Origin: Levilactobacillus lindianensis
Lineage (GTDB): Bacteria; Bacillota; Bacilli; Lactobacillales; Lactobacillaceae
Assembly: GCF_003946095.1 (NCBI RefSeq)
Contig: NZ_RHOD01000008.1
Location: 1-64,000 of the forward strand
DNA length: 64,000 nt
Reading direction: 5' to 3'
Of the stretch, positions 1 through 8,029 are shown piece after piece (within the stretch, counting starts at the first letter, position 1; each line of letters starts with the position of its first letter). The position numbers were made by a program, and so were the translations under genes. The notes under the pieces were generated by a model that saw only the letters and a list, made by a program, of their open reading frames with translations, searched no databases and was not told the DNA's origin.

Positions 1-134
1 CGTCTAATTTCTCGTGATACAGTTGCCTTAGAGCATCCTACTTTCTTAGCAATAAGCCGAAGGGAATATTTTAAAGTTAAACCTGTCAGTATGATTTCTC
101 GTTCTTTTAAGGTAAGATGATGATACAGGCTCAT
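1..134 (-). CDS. IS30-family transposase, N-terminal part (cut by window edge)
   Basis: The first 44 codons of a transposase read leftward off the window. The peptide starts MSLYHHLTLKERE and continues with a helix-turn-helix of the kind IS30 enzymes use to bind their own ends (LRLIAKKVGCSKATVSREIR, residues 25-44). The DDE catalytic core would lie outside the window. The start is the ATG at 134-132, preceded by the strong ribosome site AGGAGGAC at 149-142. Both the start codon and the ribosome site lie inside one arm of a long inverted repeat (130-197). Whether the element is intact cannot be judged from here. Confidence 0.85.
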   Translation of the reverse strand, partial: MSLYHHLTLKEREIILTGLTLKYSLRLIAKKVGCSKATVSREIR

Positions 135-197
135 AGTCTGAGTCCTCCTTGTAATGGTGTTGTGGTGATTCCATTTTACAAGGGCTCAGGCTATGAG
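130..197 (-). repeat. Inverted repeat over the transposase start codon and ribosome site
   Basis: Arm 130-157 pairs with arm 171-197 around a 13-nt loop. The outer 13 pairs (130-142 with 185-197) carry one mismatch in the minus-strand RNA. A short bulge and about ten more pairs follow. In a leftward transcript the ribosome site (149-142) and the start codon (134-132) are both inside the stem, so translation should be inhibited. Comparable sequestering hairpins protect IS10 and IS50 from outside transcripts; a role here is inference. A candidate promoter of the element (TTGAAG 232-227, CATAAA 209-204, 17-nt spacer) would start RNA near 197, so even the native transcript could fold. Confidence 0.6.
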
Positions 198-249
198 TCT
201 TCTTTTATGTTCTAATTAGCGTTGCACTTCAATTGTAAATTCGTCGTAC

Positions 250-277
250 AAAAAAACATCTCCATTGCTGGGGATGT
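250..277 (-). terminator. Rho-independent terminator of mscL
   Basis: Eight-base-pair stem (256-263 with 270-277, one G-T pair) with a six-base loop. In the leftward direction it is followed by seven T residues. It lies 10 bp after the mscL stop codon. Confidence 0.8.
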
Positions 278-286
278 CCGATAACT

Positions 287-658
287 CTAATTCTTTTCCT
301 TAAGCAGGTCCACGATTTCCTTGAGATAACGTTCCTCTGCCGTAGTACTATCCACTTCTGGTTCGGGTTTCTTGGCCACGAGCTTATTAATCAATTTGAT
401 TAAGAGGAAGACGACGAAGGCAATAATGAGGAAGTTAATAATCGAGTTGATGAAGGCCCCATACTTGAAATGCGCCTTGCCAACGCTGAAGACTAGATCA
501 GAGAAATCGATGCTACCAATGAAGATTCCTAGCAGGGGGTTGATGAGGTTGTCCACCAGGGAATTCACAATGGCGGTAAAGGCAGCCCCAACGATGACCC
601 CAACGGCTAGGTCCATGACGTTTCCTCGGGCGATAAACTCCTTAAATTCTTTAAGCAA
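287..658 (-). CDS. mscL: Large-conductance mechanosensitive channel MscL
   Basis: A homopentameric inner-membrane channel that opens under high membrane tension and releases solutes on hypo-osmotic shock. The 123-aa protein begins [23 protein letters not shown], the conserved N-terminal amphipathic helix and pore-lining TM1. A second membrane segment follows ([20 protein letters not shown]), then the charged C-terminal helix ending [13 protein letters not shown]. Length is normal for the family. The start is a TTG at 658-656, chosen because GAAGGAGGAG lies six bases upstream; the frame is open further upstream but that extension has no family counterpart. It is a single gene with its own terminator. 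Confidence 0.93.
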   Translation of the reverse strand: MLKEFKEFIARGNVMDLAVGVIVGAAFTAIVNSLVDNLINPLLGIFIGSIDFSDLVFSVGKAHFKYGAFINSIINFLIIAFVVFLLIKLINKLVAKKPEPEVDSTTAEERYLKEIVDLLKEKN

Positions 659-980
659 AATGACTCCTCCTTCACAAAAATAGTTCTTATTTATATTTTT
701 AACGATCTTATTATAAATTGCAACCAATATGCGGGGGTTGGACCGCTGGGAGACAAGACTTTTGATAGAAGCCCATCTAAAACTATGGTAAAATGTAAGT
801 GGTTTCAGAGGGAGACCACGTTTTTGGAAATCGGCGATCAAAAATTGCTGGATTCCGCGTCGTTTCGCTTGCAATCGTTAGTAAAATCAACTATTATCAA
901 TTATTGATACATTTTAATCCGCCTGGGTTTCGGGCGATTGGAATGAGGAACGAGTAAATAGTCATTAGGAGGTGATTACC
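659..980. other. Divergent intergenic region between mscL and the 981 gene
   Basis: About 320 bp without a gene. On the plus strand it holds an extended -10 (TGGTAAAAT, 786-794), a terminator-like hairpin (stem 799-806 with 812-819, then GTTTTT) and a perfect 7-1-7 palindrome, TATCAAT-T-ATTGATA (895-909). The ribosome site AGGAGGTG of the 981 gene ends it. No plus-strand gene precedes the hairpin in the window, so it may be a leader attenuator. This is inference from layout only. Confidence 0.4.
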
Positions 981-1298
981 ATGCTGAGTCGAACCAAGCA
1001 ATTCTTACGGCAACATAACTATCGTTACGAAAAGTCGTATATTCGGCCGTTGATGGCACCCGAAAGTGTGTATGTCTTCAAATTTGGTCGAGATTCGCTC
1101 AATAACCGGGTAATCATTCGTTATGGGCATACGTGGACCGGACGGCAGCGAATTAACGAAATTGATTTGCGGCTGCACAAACAGAAGCATCCGCGTGTAT
1201 TCCAAAATGAGGCGGATATGTTAGATTACTTAGAAACACGTCTAGCCCAGCGGGATCACAAGGACGCTGAAAATCCGACCGATGCCGAAAAGATCTAA
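981..1298 (+). CDS. Conserved-looking hypothetical protein, 105 aa
   Basis: I do not recognise the family. The protein is 105 aa, basic in its first half and acidic at its C-terminus (RDHKDAENPTDAEKI). It has no membrane segment or signal peptide, so it is probably cytosolic. The central part (VYVFKFGRDS, VIIRYGHTWTGRQRINEIDL) alternates hydrophobic and charged residues as beta strands do. The start is the ATG at 981, ten bases after AGGAGG; an in-frame GTG at 972 overlaps that ribosome site and is rejected. A hairpin terminator at 1326-1361 separates it from prmA, so it is probably monocistronic. Confidence 0.75.
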   Translation: MLSRTKQFLRQHNYRYEKSYIRPLMAPESVYVFKFGRDSLNNRVIIRYGHTWTGRQRINEIDLRLHKQKHPRVFQNEADMLDYLETRLAQRDHKDAENPTDAEKI

Positions 1299-1325
1299 AG
1301 CGATATTTTTAAATGTTTTAGTGGT

Positions 1326-1361
1326 GAGCTAGCGACAAGTTGTTGTCCTGGCTCTTTTTTT
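1326..1361 (+). terminator. Terminator after the 981 gene
   Basis: Imperfect stem GAGCTAGCGACAA / TTGTCCTGGCTC followed by seven T residues, directly upstream of the prmA ribosome site. Confidence 0.75.
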
Positions 1362-1390
1362 AATTAAATTTTTCAAGGAGGACGTCACTT

Positions 1391-2341
1391 ATGGAATGGA
1401 CAGCAGTCAGCGTGCTGACGACCAATGAAGCGGTCGAAGCCGTCAGTAACATTTTACAGGAAGCCGGGGCCAGTGGAGTCAAAATTGACGACGCCGCGGA
1501 CTTCAAGAATTTAAAAGCCGGTAAGTTCGGCGAAATTATGGATTTGGCAACGATTCCGCATCGCGATCATGGGGCCGAGATTACCGCGTACTATCCAGAA
1601 ACGGTCTTCATCCCCGAGGTTCTCCCCACGATTAAGCAACGAGTTGCCGATCTGGCTAAGTTTGGCCTAGATCCATTACCGGGTACCGTAACAACGGCCG
1701 CCGTCGATGACGTGAGTTGGGCCACGGCTTGGCAGAAATACTACCATCCCGTCCGGGTGACTCGCTATCTAACGGTAACGCCAAGTTGGGAAGATTACCA
1801 ACCTGAACAGGCCGAGGAAAAAGTGATTCGGTTGGACCCCGGGATGGCCTTTGGCACGGGAACTCACCCGACCACGCGGCTGTCACTGACGGCCTTAGAA
1901 ATGGTGGTTCGCGGTGGCGAAACCATGTATGACGTGGGAACGGGTTCTGGTGTGTTGAGTATTGCCGCCAAGCTCATGGGAGTTAAGGACATTACCGCCT
2001 TTGACCTCGACGAGGTGGCAGTGCGTTCGGCTAAGACCAACCTCGATTTGAATCCCGCAGCCAGTGATGTCGTGGCTAAACCCAATGACCTCTTGAAAGG
2101 GATTCACCAACCGGTCAATCTGGTTGTGGCTAACATTTTGGCCGAGATTATTCTGCCACTGGTCCCACAAGCTTGGGAAAACCTGACCCCTGGCGGTTAC
2201 TTTCTGACGTCGGGGATCATTGCCGACAAGCTTGAGACCGTCGTGGCCGCGCAGAAGAAACAAGGCTTTATTATTGATAACATTCTACAAATGAAGGATT
2301 GGCGTGGCGTGATTGCCCACAAACCAACGGAGGATGAGTAG
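1391..2341 (+). CDS. prmA: Ribosomal protein L11 methyltransferase PrmA
   Basis: Uses S-adenosylmethionine to trimethylate residues of ribosomal protein L11 in the cytosol. The 316-aa protein has the N-terminal L11-recognition domain and then a Rossmann methyltransferase domain. It shows FGTGTHPTT (154-162), the cofactor loop DVGTGSGVL (181-189) and ANILAEII (247-254), all diagnostic for PrmA. The ATG at 1391 follows AAGGAGG. The next gene, rsmE, starts 2 bp after the stop, so the two translation-machinery methyltransferases are cotranscribed as in other lactobacilli. Confidence 0.95.
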   Translation: MEWTAVSVLTTNEAVEAVSNILQEAGASGVKIDDAADFKNLKAGKFGEIMDLATIPHRDHGAEITAYYPETVFIPEVLPTIKQRVADLAKFGLDPLPGTVTTAAVDDVSWATAWQKYYHPVRVTRYLTVTPSWEDYQPEQAEEKVIRLDPGMAFGTGTHPTTRLSLTALEMVVRGGETMYDVGTGSGVLSIAAKLMGVKDITAFDLDEVAVRSAKTNLDLNPAASDVVAKPNDLLKGIHQPVNLVVANILAEIILPLVPQAWENLTPGGYFLTSGIIADKLETVVAAQKKQGFIIDNILQMKDWRGVIAHKPTEDE

Positions 2342-2343
2342 GC

Positions 2344-3093
2344 ATGCAACGTTATTTCTTAGATGATCCGCATCAGACTGGCGATCAACTAGCCTTACCG
2401 GAAACGATTGCCCGTCACTGGCTCCGAGTTATGCGGGCTCAAGTAGGCGATCGAGCGGAATTCGTCGATGATACGGCCCACCTCTTTGTGGGAGCACTCA
2501 CGGGCATGGAACCCGCCCCTACGGTGACGCTGACGGCGGTGCCGACACCAGAGGTTGAATTACCGGTGGCCGTGACCATTGCCTGTGGATTACCGAAGCA
2601 AGAGAAGGCCGAATGGATTACCCAGAAGGCCACGGAATTAGGCGTTACCAACATTATCTTTTACGCTGCCGATTGGTCGGTGGCTAAATGGCAAGGTAAT
2701 AAAGTTGGTAAGAAGGTCGCACGATTGAATAAGATCGCCGCGGCGGCGGCCGAACAATCTCATCGTCTACACCGGCCAGAGGTCACCTATGCGGCGAGCC
2801 TGGCTGACGTGCTTAAGCAGCCGGTGGACGTCCGTTTGATGGCTTATGAGGAATCAGCCAAACAAGGGGAGCAGAGTGCCTTAAATCAACAGCTAACGGC
2901 TTTGACGCCAGGGCAAACGCTCCTGACGATCTTCGGTCCAGAGGGTGGGATTAGTCCCGCCGAAGTTGCTCAGGCGACGGCAGCCCAGACGACACTGGTA
3001 GGCCTGGGACCGCGAATTTTACGGACCGAAACGGCCCCGTTGTATCTCTTGGCGGCTACATCAATGGTCTTGGAGTTACAAACCCCAAGATAA
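2344..3093 (+). CDS. rsmE: 16S rRNA (uracil1498-N3)-methyltransferase RsmE
   Basis: Methylates U1498 of 16S rRNA in the assembled small subunit. The 249-aa length is typical. The N-terminal PUA-like domain is followed by a SPOUT knot domain with EKAEWITQKATELG (87-100), FGPEGGIS (197-204) and LGPRILRTETA (221-231), the last two forming the SAM-binding knot. Start ATG 2344 lies 2 bp after prmA, with its ribosome site (GGAGGATGAG) inside the end of prmA, which implies translational coupling. Confidence 0.95.
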   Translation: MQRYFLDDPHQTGDQLALPETIARHWLRVMRAQVGDRAEFVDDTAHLFVGALTGMEPAPTVTLTAVPTPEVELPVAVTIACGLPKQEKAEWITQKATELGVTNIIFYAADWSVAKWQGNKVGKKVARLNKIAAAAAEQSHRLHRPEVTYAASLADVLKQPVDVRLMAYEESAKQGEQSALNQQLTALTPGQTLLTIFGPEGGISPAEVAQATAAQTTLVGLGPRILRTETAPLYLLAATSMVLELQTPR

Positions 3094-3160
3094 CTTAATG
3101 AAATCTAGCTGAAAACATGCTAAAATGGTTGCAATTATCATGAGAGATGGGTGAGGGCAT

Positions 3161-3496
3161 ATGGCAGTTCTAGAAAGAATCGGCTGGCGCTACTGGCTGG
3201 TTAGCCTGGGAATGGGTTTAGTAGTCCCGGCATTAGCAACTTGGATTGGAATTAGCCCGGTTTGGCGTTTTGGGGGTCTCTTAATCGTTATTAATGGGCT
3301 GTTAGCCGTGATGTTGGGGCGCTGGATCTTTCGCCGGTCACAACCCGGTTGGTGGGTCATCGTTTGGCCGGTTGTTTATTTAATCGGGTCAATGCTTTTC
3401 TTACCACAATATACCCGGTATTTTGCAATTGTTTATCTCTGCCTGTCCTATTTAGGCTACGGGTTAACACAAACGAAGAAATCTGTCGAATCATAA
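3161..3496 (+). CDS. Small membrane protein of unknown function, 111 aa
   Basis: Not recognised beyond being membrane-embedded. Four hydrophobic segments can be seen, roughly residues 10-28, 35-52, 60-78 and 83-101, with a short basic tail ending KKSVES. No catalytic motif or signal peptide cleavage site is visible. The ATG at 3161 is preceded by a modest GGGTGAGGG site. It lies 67 bp after rsmE and 31 bp before the ppGpp synthetase gene in the same direction, so it may be in one operon with either. Function is unknown. Confidence 0.75.
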   Translation: MAVLERIGWRYWLVSLGMGLVVPALATWIGISPVWRFGGLLIVINGLLAVMLGRWIFRRSQPGWWVIVWPVVYLIGSMLFLPQYTRYFAIVYLCLSYLGYGLTQTKKSVES

Positions 3497-3527
3497 ATTT
3501 TAAAATTTAAGGGTGGTGGCGTTCAAT

Positions 3528-5759
3528 ATGACCAAGGAACGCGTCTGGACAGCTGAAGAAGTAATTGCTCGAGTTAGCAAATATATGAATGCACAACACG
3601 TGGAAATGGTGGTTAAAGCCTGTCATTTTGCGACGGTGGCTCATAAGGATCAATTCCGTCAATCTGGCGAACCTTACATCATGCATCCGATTCAGGTGGC
3701 AGGAATTTTGGCCGATCTGAACATGGATCCCGAAACGGTTTCCGCCGGGTTCTTACACGACATCGTGGAAGATACCGGGGTGACGTTGAGTGACGTGCGT
3801 GAACTCTTCGGTGACGACGTGGCCTTGATTGTGGACGGCGTTACCAAGCTCGGGAAGATTAAATACAAGTCGAACCGAGAGCAGTTGGCGGAAAATCACC
3901 GTAAGCTCCTGCTGGCGATGTCCAAGGATATTCGGGTCATGATTGTCAAATTGGCCGATCGCCTTCATAACATGCGGACCTTGCAACACCTACGACCGGA
4001 CAAGCAACGGCGGATTGCCAATGAAACGTTGGAGATTTACGCCCCACTGGCCGATCGCTTAGGGATTAGTACGATCAAGTGGGAGCTCGAGGACGTTTCA
4101 CTGCGCTACCTGAACCCACAACAGTATTACCGGATCGTGCACCTCATGAATTCACGGCGAGACCAACGGGAACAGTACATTGCGGCCGCCATCAAGGTGA
4201 TTCAGTCGTCCATTGCGGACCTGAATTTAAAGCCCGAGATCTATGGGCGGCCCAAGCACATCTATTCCGTTTACCGGAAGATGAAGGATCAACACAAGCA
4301 ATTTAGCCAAATCTATGATCTCCTGGCCATCCGTGTCATCGTGGACACCATCAAGGATTGTTACGCGGTGCTCGGGGCGATCCACTCTCAGTGGAAGCCC
4401 ATGCCTGGTCGTTTCAAGGACTACATCGCGATGCCGAAGGCTAACATGTACCAATCCCTGCATACCACGGTGATTGGACCCGAAGGTAAGCCGCTCGAAG
4501 TGCAAATCCGAACTAAGGAAATGCATGCCGTGGCCGAATATGGGGTTGCGGCACACTGGGCTTACAAAGAAGGGGTCAAGGACAAGGTTCAAGAAACCAA
4601 CTCCGGTGACAAGCTCAACATTTTCAAGCACATTATTGAATTACAAGAAGATACCGATGATGCCTCCGACTTTATGGACAGCGTCAAGGGAGAACTCTTC
4701 GGCGACCACGTCTACGCGTTTACCCCTAAGGGTGACGTGCTGGAACTACCGAAGGGGGCTGGACCATTGGACATGGCCTATGCCATCCACACCGAGGTGG
4801 GGCACCATACCACCGGAGCGACCATCAACGGGAAGATTGTTCCCCTGAACTATGAGATTAAGAACGGGGATATCGTGGATATTCGCACGTCGTCCAGTTC
4901 GGCCGGTCCCAGTCGGGATTGGATGAAGCTGGTCTCGACGCGGCGAGCCCGAAACAAGATCAAGCAGTTCTTCCGGCAGAGTGATCGCGAAAAGAATATC
5001 GTTCAAGGACAGGATTCTATCGAACGGCTCTTACGTGAAATGGGTTATGATCCTAAGGCCCTGATGACCAAGGCCAACATGGAAAAGGTCATTGGTAAGA
5101 TGCACTATCAACACGCCGATGACCTGTTAGCGGCGATTGGTTTCGGGGATGTTCAGCCACGCGGTGTAGTGAACCGGTTGACGGATGATGTCCGTCAAGC
5201 CGCTGAAAATGAACGCCGCCGGCAAGAAGAACATGAATTGTTGGAAGAGCATCAAACGATCAAGAATGATTCCGACAATGACAAGAAGGATCGTAAGAAT
5301 AAAGACAGCGATGGCGTAGTTATCGAAGGTGTCGACAACCTGTTGATTCGGTTGAGTCACTGTTGTTCACCGGTTCCCGGCGATGACATCATCGGGTACA
5401 TCACCAAGGGGCGCGGGGTTTCCGTGCACCGGAAGGATTGTCCGAATGTCCGGCATGCCGAGGATAATGGCGAACGAATTGTGGCGGTTCGCTGGGGGAA
5501 TCTGGCGGGCGATAAGACCAACTACAACGCCGATATCGAAGTCCAAGGGTACAACCGTAACGGGCTACTGAACGATGTGTTGCGGTCCATTAACAACAGT
5601 ACTAAATACCTCACGTCGATTAATGGGAAGGTTGACCACAACAAGATGGCCACCATCTCCATTAGCTTGGGCACGCGGAATCTGGTCGAACTACAGCGTA
5701 TTATGGATACAATTAAAAACATTGCGGACGTCTATGTTGTTAAGCGGGCGTTCCACTAA
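3528..5759 (+). CDS. rel: Bifunctional (p)ppGpp synthetase/hydrolase (RelA/SpoT homologue, Rel)
   Basis: Makes and degrades the stringent-response alarmone (p)ppGpp. The 743-aa protein has the full long-RSH layout. An N-terminal HD hydrolase domain carries MHP (52-54) and FLHDIVEDT (75-83). A synthetase domain carries PGRFKDYIAMPK and YQSLHT. A TGS domain (HVYAFTPKGDVLELP) and a C-terminal ACT domain follow. The intact HD residues and the RFKD form of the RxKD loop point to a bifunctional enzyme, not a synthetase-only RelA. ATG 3528 is chosen over two in-frame GTG codons at 3513 and 3516, because lactobacillus homologues start at this position and the GTGs overlap the ribosome site. dtd follows 12 bp downstream. 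Confidence 0.95.
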   Translation: MTKERVWTAEEVIARVSKYMNAQHVEMVVKACHFATVAHKDQFRQSGEPYIMHPIQVAGILADLNMDPETVSAGFLHDIVEDTGVTLSDVRELFGDDVALIVDGVTKLGKIKYKSNREQLAENHRKLLLAMSKDIRVMIVKLADRLHNMRTLQHLRPDKQRRIANETLEIYAPLADRLGISTIKWELEDVSLRYLNPQQYYRIVHLMNSRRDQREQYIAAAIKVIQSSIADLNLKPEIYGRPKHIYSVYRKMKDQHKQFSQIYDLLAIRVIVDTIKDCYAVLGAIHSQWKPMPGRFKDYIAMPKANMYQSLHTTVIGPEGKPLEVQIRTKEMHAVAEYGVAAHWAYKEGVKDKVQETNSGDKLNIFKHIIELQEDTDDASDFMDSVKGELFGDHVYAFTPKGDVLELPKGAGPLDMAYAIHTEVGHHTTGATINGKIVPLNYEIKNGDIVDIRTSSSSAGPSRDWMKLVSTRRARNKIKQFFRQSDREKNIVQGQDSIERLLREMGYDPKALMTKANMEKVIGKMHYQHADDLLAAIGFGDVQPRGVVNRLTDDVRQAAENERRRQEEHELLEEHQTIKNDSDNDKKDRKNKDSDGVVIEGVDNLLIRLSHCCSPVPGDDIIGYITKGRGVSVHRKDCPNVRHAEDNGERIVAVRWGNLAGDKTNYNADIEVQGYNRNGLLNDVLRSINNSTKYLTSINGKVDHNKMATISISLGTRNLVELQRIMDTIKNIADVYVVKRAFH

Positions 5760-5771
5760 AAGAGGGTCAAT

Positions 5772-6218
5772 ATGCGAATTTTATTGCAAAAAGTAAGTGA
5801 GGCTTCCGTTACCATTGATGGTGAAGTTCACGGTGCTATCAAGAAGGGTTTTTGCTTGTTGGTGGGTGCCGAGGATAGCGACACTAGCGAAGAGGTTGAC
5901 TACCTGGTACGCAAGATTAGCAAGTTGCGGGTATTTGAAGACGCCGATGACAAGATGAATCTGAGTCTAAACGACGTCGATGGCAGCGTGCTGTCGGTAT
6001 CCCAATTCACACTCTATGCCAACACCAAGAAGGGGAATCGGCCGAGCTTCGTGGATGCCGGTGACCCGGCCCATGCCGAAAAGATTTATGACGAGTTCAA
6101 CCAAAAGATGGCGGCCACGGGGATTCCCGTCGCAACCGGTATCTTTGGGGCGGACATGCAGGTGGCCCTAGTGAATGACGGGCCAGTCACGATCTGGTTT
6201 GACACGGATCATAAATAA
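5772..6218 (+). CDS. dtd: D-aminoacyl-tRNA deacylase Dtd
   Basis: Hydrolyses D-amino acids wrongly attached to tRNA, and glycine from tRNA-Ala. The 148-aa protein starts [13 protein letters not shown], as the family does. It carries both active-site signatures, SQFTLYA and the C-terminal NDGPVT loop, where the GP dipeptide gives chiral proofreading. Length matches the family. It follows rel by 12 bp, the usual rel-dtd pair in Firmicutes, and a terminator hairpin follows its stop codon. Confidence 0.96.
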   Translation: MRILLQKVSEASVTIDGEVHGAIKKGFCLLVGAEDSDTSEEVDYLVRKISKLRVFEDADDKMNLSLNDVDGSVLSVSQFTLYANTKKGNRPSFVDAGDPAHAEKIYDEFNQKMAATGIPVATGIFGADMQVALVNDGPVTIWFDTDHK

Positions 6219-6232
6219 ACCAATGATCACGA

Positions 6233-6260
6233 GGGGTCGGCACAGTCCGGCTCCTTTTTT
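6233..6260 (+). terminator. Terminator after rel-dtd
   Basis: Stem GGGGTCGG / CCGGCTCC with two G-T pairs and a six-base loop, followed by six T residues. The T run runs directly into the ribosome site of the next gene. Confidence 0.7.
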
Positions 6261-6269
6261 AGGAGGAAA

Positions 6270-6914
6270 ATGATGCGTTATCAACATTATTTTTGGGATT
6301 TTGATGGCACGCTGGTGAACACCTACCCGGGGATGGTGCGGGCCTTTAGCGACGCCCTGGTAGCCAGTGGGGTCAATGATTTTGAGATTGATACGGAGGC
6401 CATCTATCAAGCCATGCGGCAACACAGTGTGGGCACGGCCTTTCAACGGTTCACAGCCGAATACCAGCTGGATGAAGCCCGCCTGCGAAAGATTTATCAA
6501 CGGTCTGTGGGTGAGGCAATTGCCGATGCCGGGGTCTTCGCTGGGGTGACCGATCTGTTGTCAGCGATCGTGGCTGCTGGCGGTCATAACTATCTGGAAA
6601 CGCATCGTGATAAGGGCGCATTAGACTTCTTAGCGGATCTGGGCTTAGCGGATGACTTCACCGACATGGTAACGGCCGATGACCACTTTCCCCGTAAGCC
6701 TGATCCCAGTGGACTCCAGTCCCTGTTGACACGTTATGATATCGACCCCAAGACAGCTATTATGGTTGGTGACCGCAACTTGGATATCGCCGCGGGTCAC
6801 CGCGCTGGTATGGCCGGGGCACTGTTTGATCCAGAGCACATGATTGTCGATGAGAGCCAACCAGAGGTTCGGGTGACCCAGATGGCTGAGCTGCAGGAAT
6901 GGCTAAGAGTGTAA
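6270..6914 (+). CDS. HAD-superfamily hydrolase, phosphoglycolate-phosphatase-like
   Basis: Haloacid dehalogenase-type phosphatase, 214 aa. Motif I is WDFDGTLV (9-16) with the nucleophile Asp at 10, motif II sits around ETHRD, and motif III/IV are KPDPSGL and GDRNLDIAAG. The helical cap between motifs I and II makes it subfamily IA. The substrate cannot be told from sequence. Two adjacent ATG codons (6270, 6273) follow AGGAGGAAA; the second has the better spacing. The structured repeat copy A begins at the stop codon. Confidence 0.85.
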   Translation: MMRYQHYFWDFDGTLVNTYPGMVRAFSDALVASGVNDFEIDTEAIYQAMRQHSVGTAFQRFTAEYQLDEARLRKIYQRSVGEAIADAGVFAGVTDLLSAIVAAGGHNYLETHRDKGALDFLADLGLADDFTDMVTADDHFPRKPDPSGLQSLLTRYDIDPKTAIMVGDRNLDIAAGHRAGMAGALFDPEHMIVDESQPEVRVTQMAELQEWLRV

Positions 6915-7034
6915 AAAAGGCGTTTAACCGGCGAGTATTAACGGTGATAACCGAGAAATCTCGTTTTGGGATCTCTTGGCTATCAGTGTTAAGCGGAGTC
7001 GGCTGTCTTTTTTATACGGTTTCGACCATGTAGA
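6913..7034 (+). repeat. Dispersed long-hairpin repeat, copy A
   Basis: Most divergent of three related elements (see 14057 and 34614). It begins at the HAD gene's stop codon. The outer stem is AAAAAAGGC / GTCTTTTTT and the inner stem is GATAACCGAGAAATC / GATCTCTTGGCTATC. It shares GGCGAGTATTAA, TTAAGCGGA and the trailing TTTCGACCAT with the other copies. In this copy the outer arm ends in a T run and probably works as the gene's terminator. Confidence 0.7.
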
Positions 7035-7044
7035 ATTGCTCAAA

Positions 7045-7084
7045 AATAAGGCGTCCCACCCGATCCCGGTAGGACGCCTTTAAC
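7045..7084. terminator. Bidirectional terminator between converging genes
   Basis: Nine-base-pair stem AAGGCGTCC / GGACGCCTT, A-rich before and T-rich after on both strands. It lies between the plus-strand HAD gene and the minus-strand kinase gene. Confidence 0.75.
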
Positions 7085-7097
7085 TCACCTAAAATTT

Positions 7098-7937
7098 TTA
7101 GCCGCGGGCCAATACACTATCCACAGCCCCGCCATAGGTTTCCCCGAAGAGATTCAGATGGGCCAAGAGGTAATAGAGTTGGTAGTGTGGCAGTCGTTCC
7201 TGATAGCCCGCCGTCAACGGATAACGTTCCTGATAACCACGATAGAAATCGGCGGAGAAGCCACCGAAGATGGTGGTCATGGCGAGATCAAACTCACGGT
7301 CACCGTACAACACGTCGGGATCGATCAAGGTCGGGGTGCCATCGGCCGTGAAGAGGTAATTGCCGGACCACAGATCGCCATGAAGTAAGGCTGGCGTAAT
7401 CTTTCGGTCGCGGTTCTCATCGATGATGTTCTGGCGAACCCGATCGTAAGCTTGTTGCCGGTTGGCATTCCAGAGGTGATGTTCCTGGGCGCGTTTAACC
7501 AGGGGATCGAGACGTTGTTTCAGATAAAACGTCGTCCAGTCGTCCTGCCAAGCATTGTTCTTAGGTAGCTTATCGGTTAAATTGTTCTGATCAAAGCCAA
7601 ATTGTGGGGCAGTAATTTGGTGAACCCGAGCTACGGCCGCACCCAGTTCGCGCTGACTACCTTGGCCAATTTCCAGAAATTCCAGCAGCAGATAGGCATC
7701 GCCGTCGATTTGACCCGAGCCAATGACCTCGGGCACATTGATGGCCTGACCCAAGGCCTGGAGACCCGCGACCTCGTGGTCATAAAAAGCGGCCGGTGTG
7801 TGCGGTTGAACCAGCAGAAAGTAGGGTCCCTCGGCAGTCTGGAGGCGGTAGGCATCGTTGATGTCGCCACCGGAGACCGGATCAACTCCGGTGACCTGTT
7901 GGAGGGGAAGCTGTGCTAGCCATTCAGAAGATAACAT
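7098..7937 (-). CDS. Fructosamine kinase family protein
   Basis: Aminoglycoside-phosphotransferase-fold kinase of the fructosamine-3-kinase family, which phosphorylates ketoamine adducts on glycated amines or proteins and so helps remove them. The 279-aa protein has the catalytic loop LLHGDLWSGNYLF and the metal-binding IDPDVLYGDREFDLAM, both typical of the bacterial branch. The ATG at 7937-7935 is chosen: AGAAGG lies about nine bases upstream, whereas the upstream in-frame start (7955) overlaps that site. It follows the amidase gene on the minus strand but is separated from it by a hairpin. The true substrate is unknown. Confidence 0.85.
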   Translation of the reverse strand: MLSSEWLAQLPLQQVTGVDPVSGGDINDAYRLQTAEGPYFLLVQPHTPAAFYDHEVAGLQALGQAINVPEVIGSGQIDGDAYLLLEFLEIGQGSQRELGAAVARVHQITAPQFGFDQNNLTDKLPKNNAWQDDWTTFYLKQRLDPLVKRAQEHHLWNANRQQAYDRVRQNIIDENRDRKITPALLHGDLWSGNYLFTADGTPTLIDPDVLYGDREFDLAMTTIFGGFSADFYRGYQERYPLTAGYQERLPHYQLYYLLAHLNLFGETYGGAVDSVLARG

Positions 7938-7959
7938 TGAAAAACCTTCTTTCACGAAA

Positions 7960-8005
7960 ATAAAGGACGCCGTGAGCCAGATGATCCTGACTAACGACGC
8001 CCTCT
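7960..8005 (-). terminator. Terminator after the amidase gene
   Basis: Minus-strand stem AGGGCGTCGT / ACGGCGTCCT with a paired inner portion (TCAGG / CTGGC), followed by TTTATTTT. It ends only about 25 bp before the kinase start, so it could also limit entry into that gene. Confidence 0.6.
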
Positions 8006-8029
8006 GACAAGTCTATTGTAACACCACGG

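Larger units (their letters stand above)
1..240 (-). mobile_element. IS30-family insertion sequence, left-hand portion in window
   Basis: The transposase start lies about 105 bp from a probable element end near 238-242. Read on the minus strand, that end contains CAATTGAAGTGCAACGCT. This resembles the CAATTGGTCAACGCAACAG stretch in the terminal repeat of IS30 itself, as I remember it. The exact boundary and the target duplication cannot be set because the other end is missing. The element stops just outside the mscL terminator. Confidence 0.6.
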
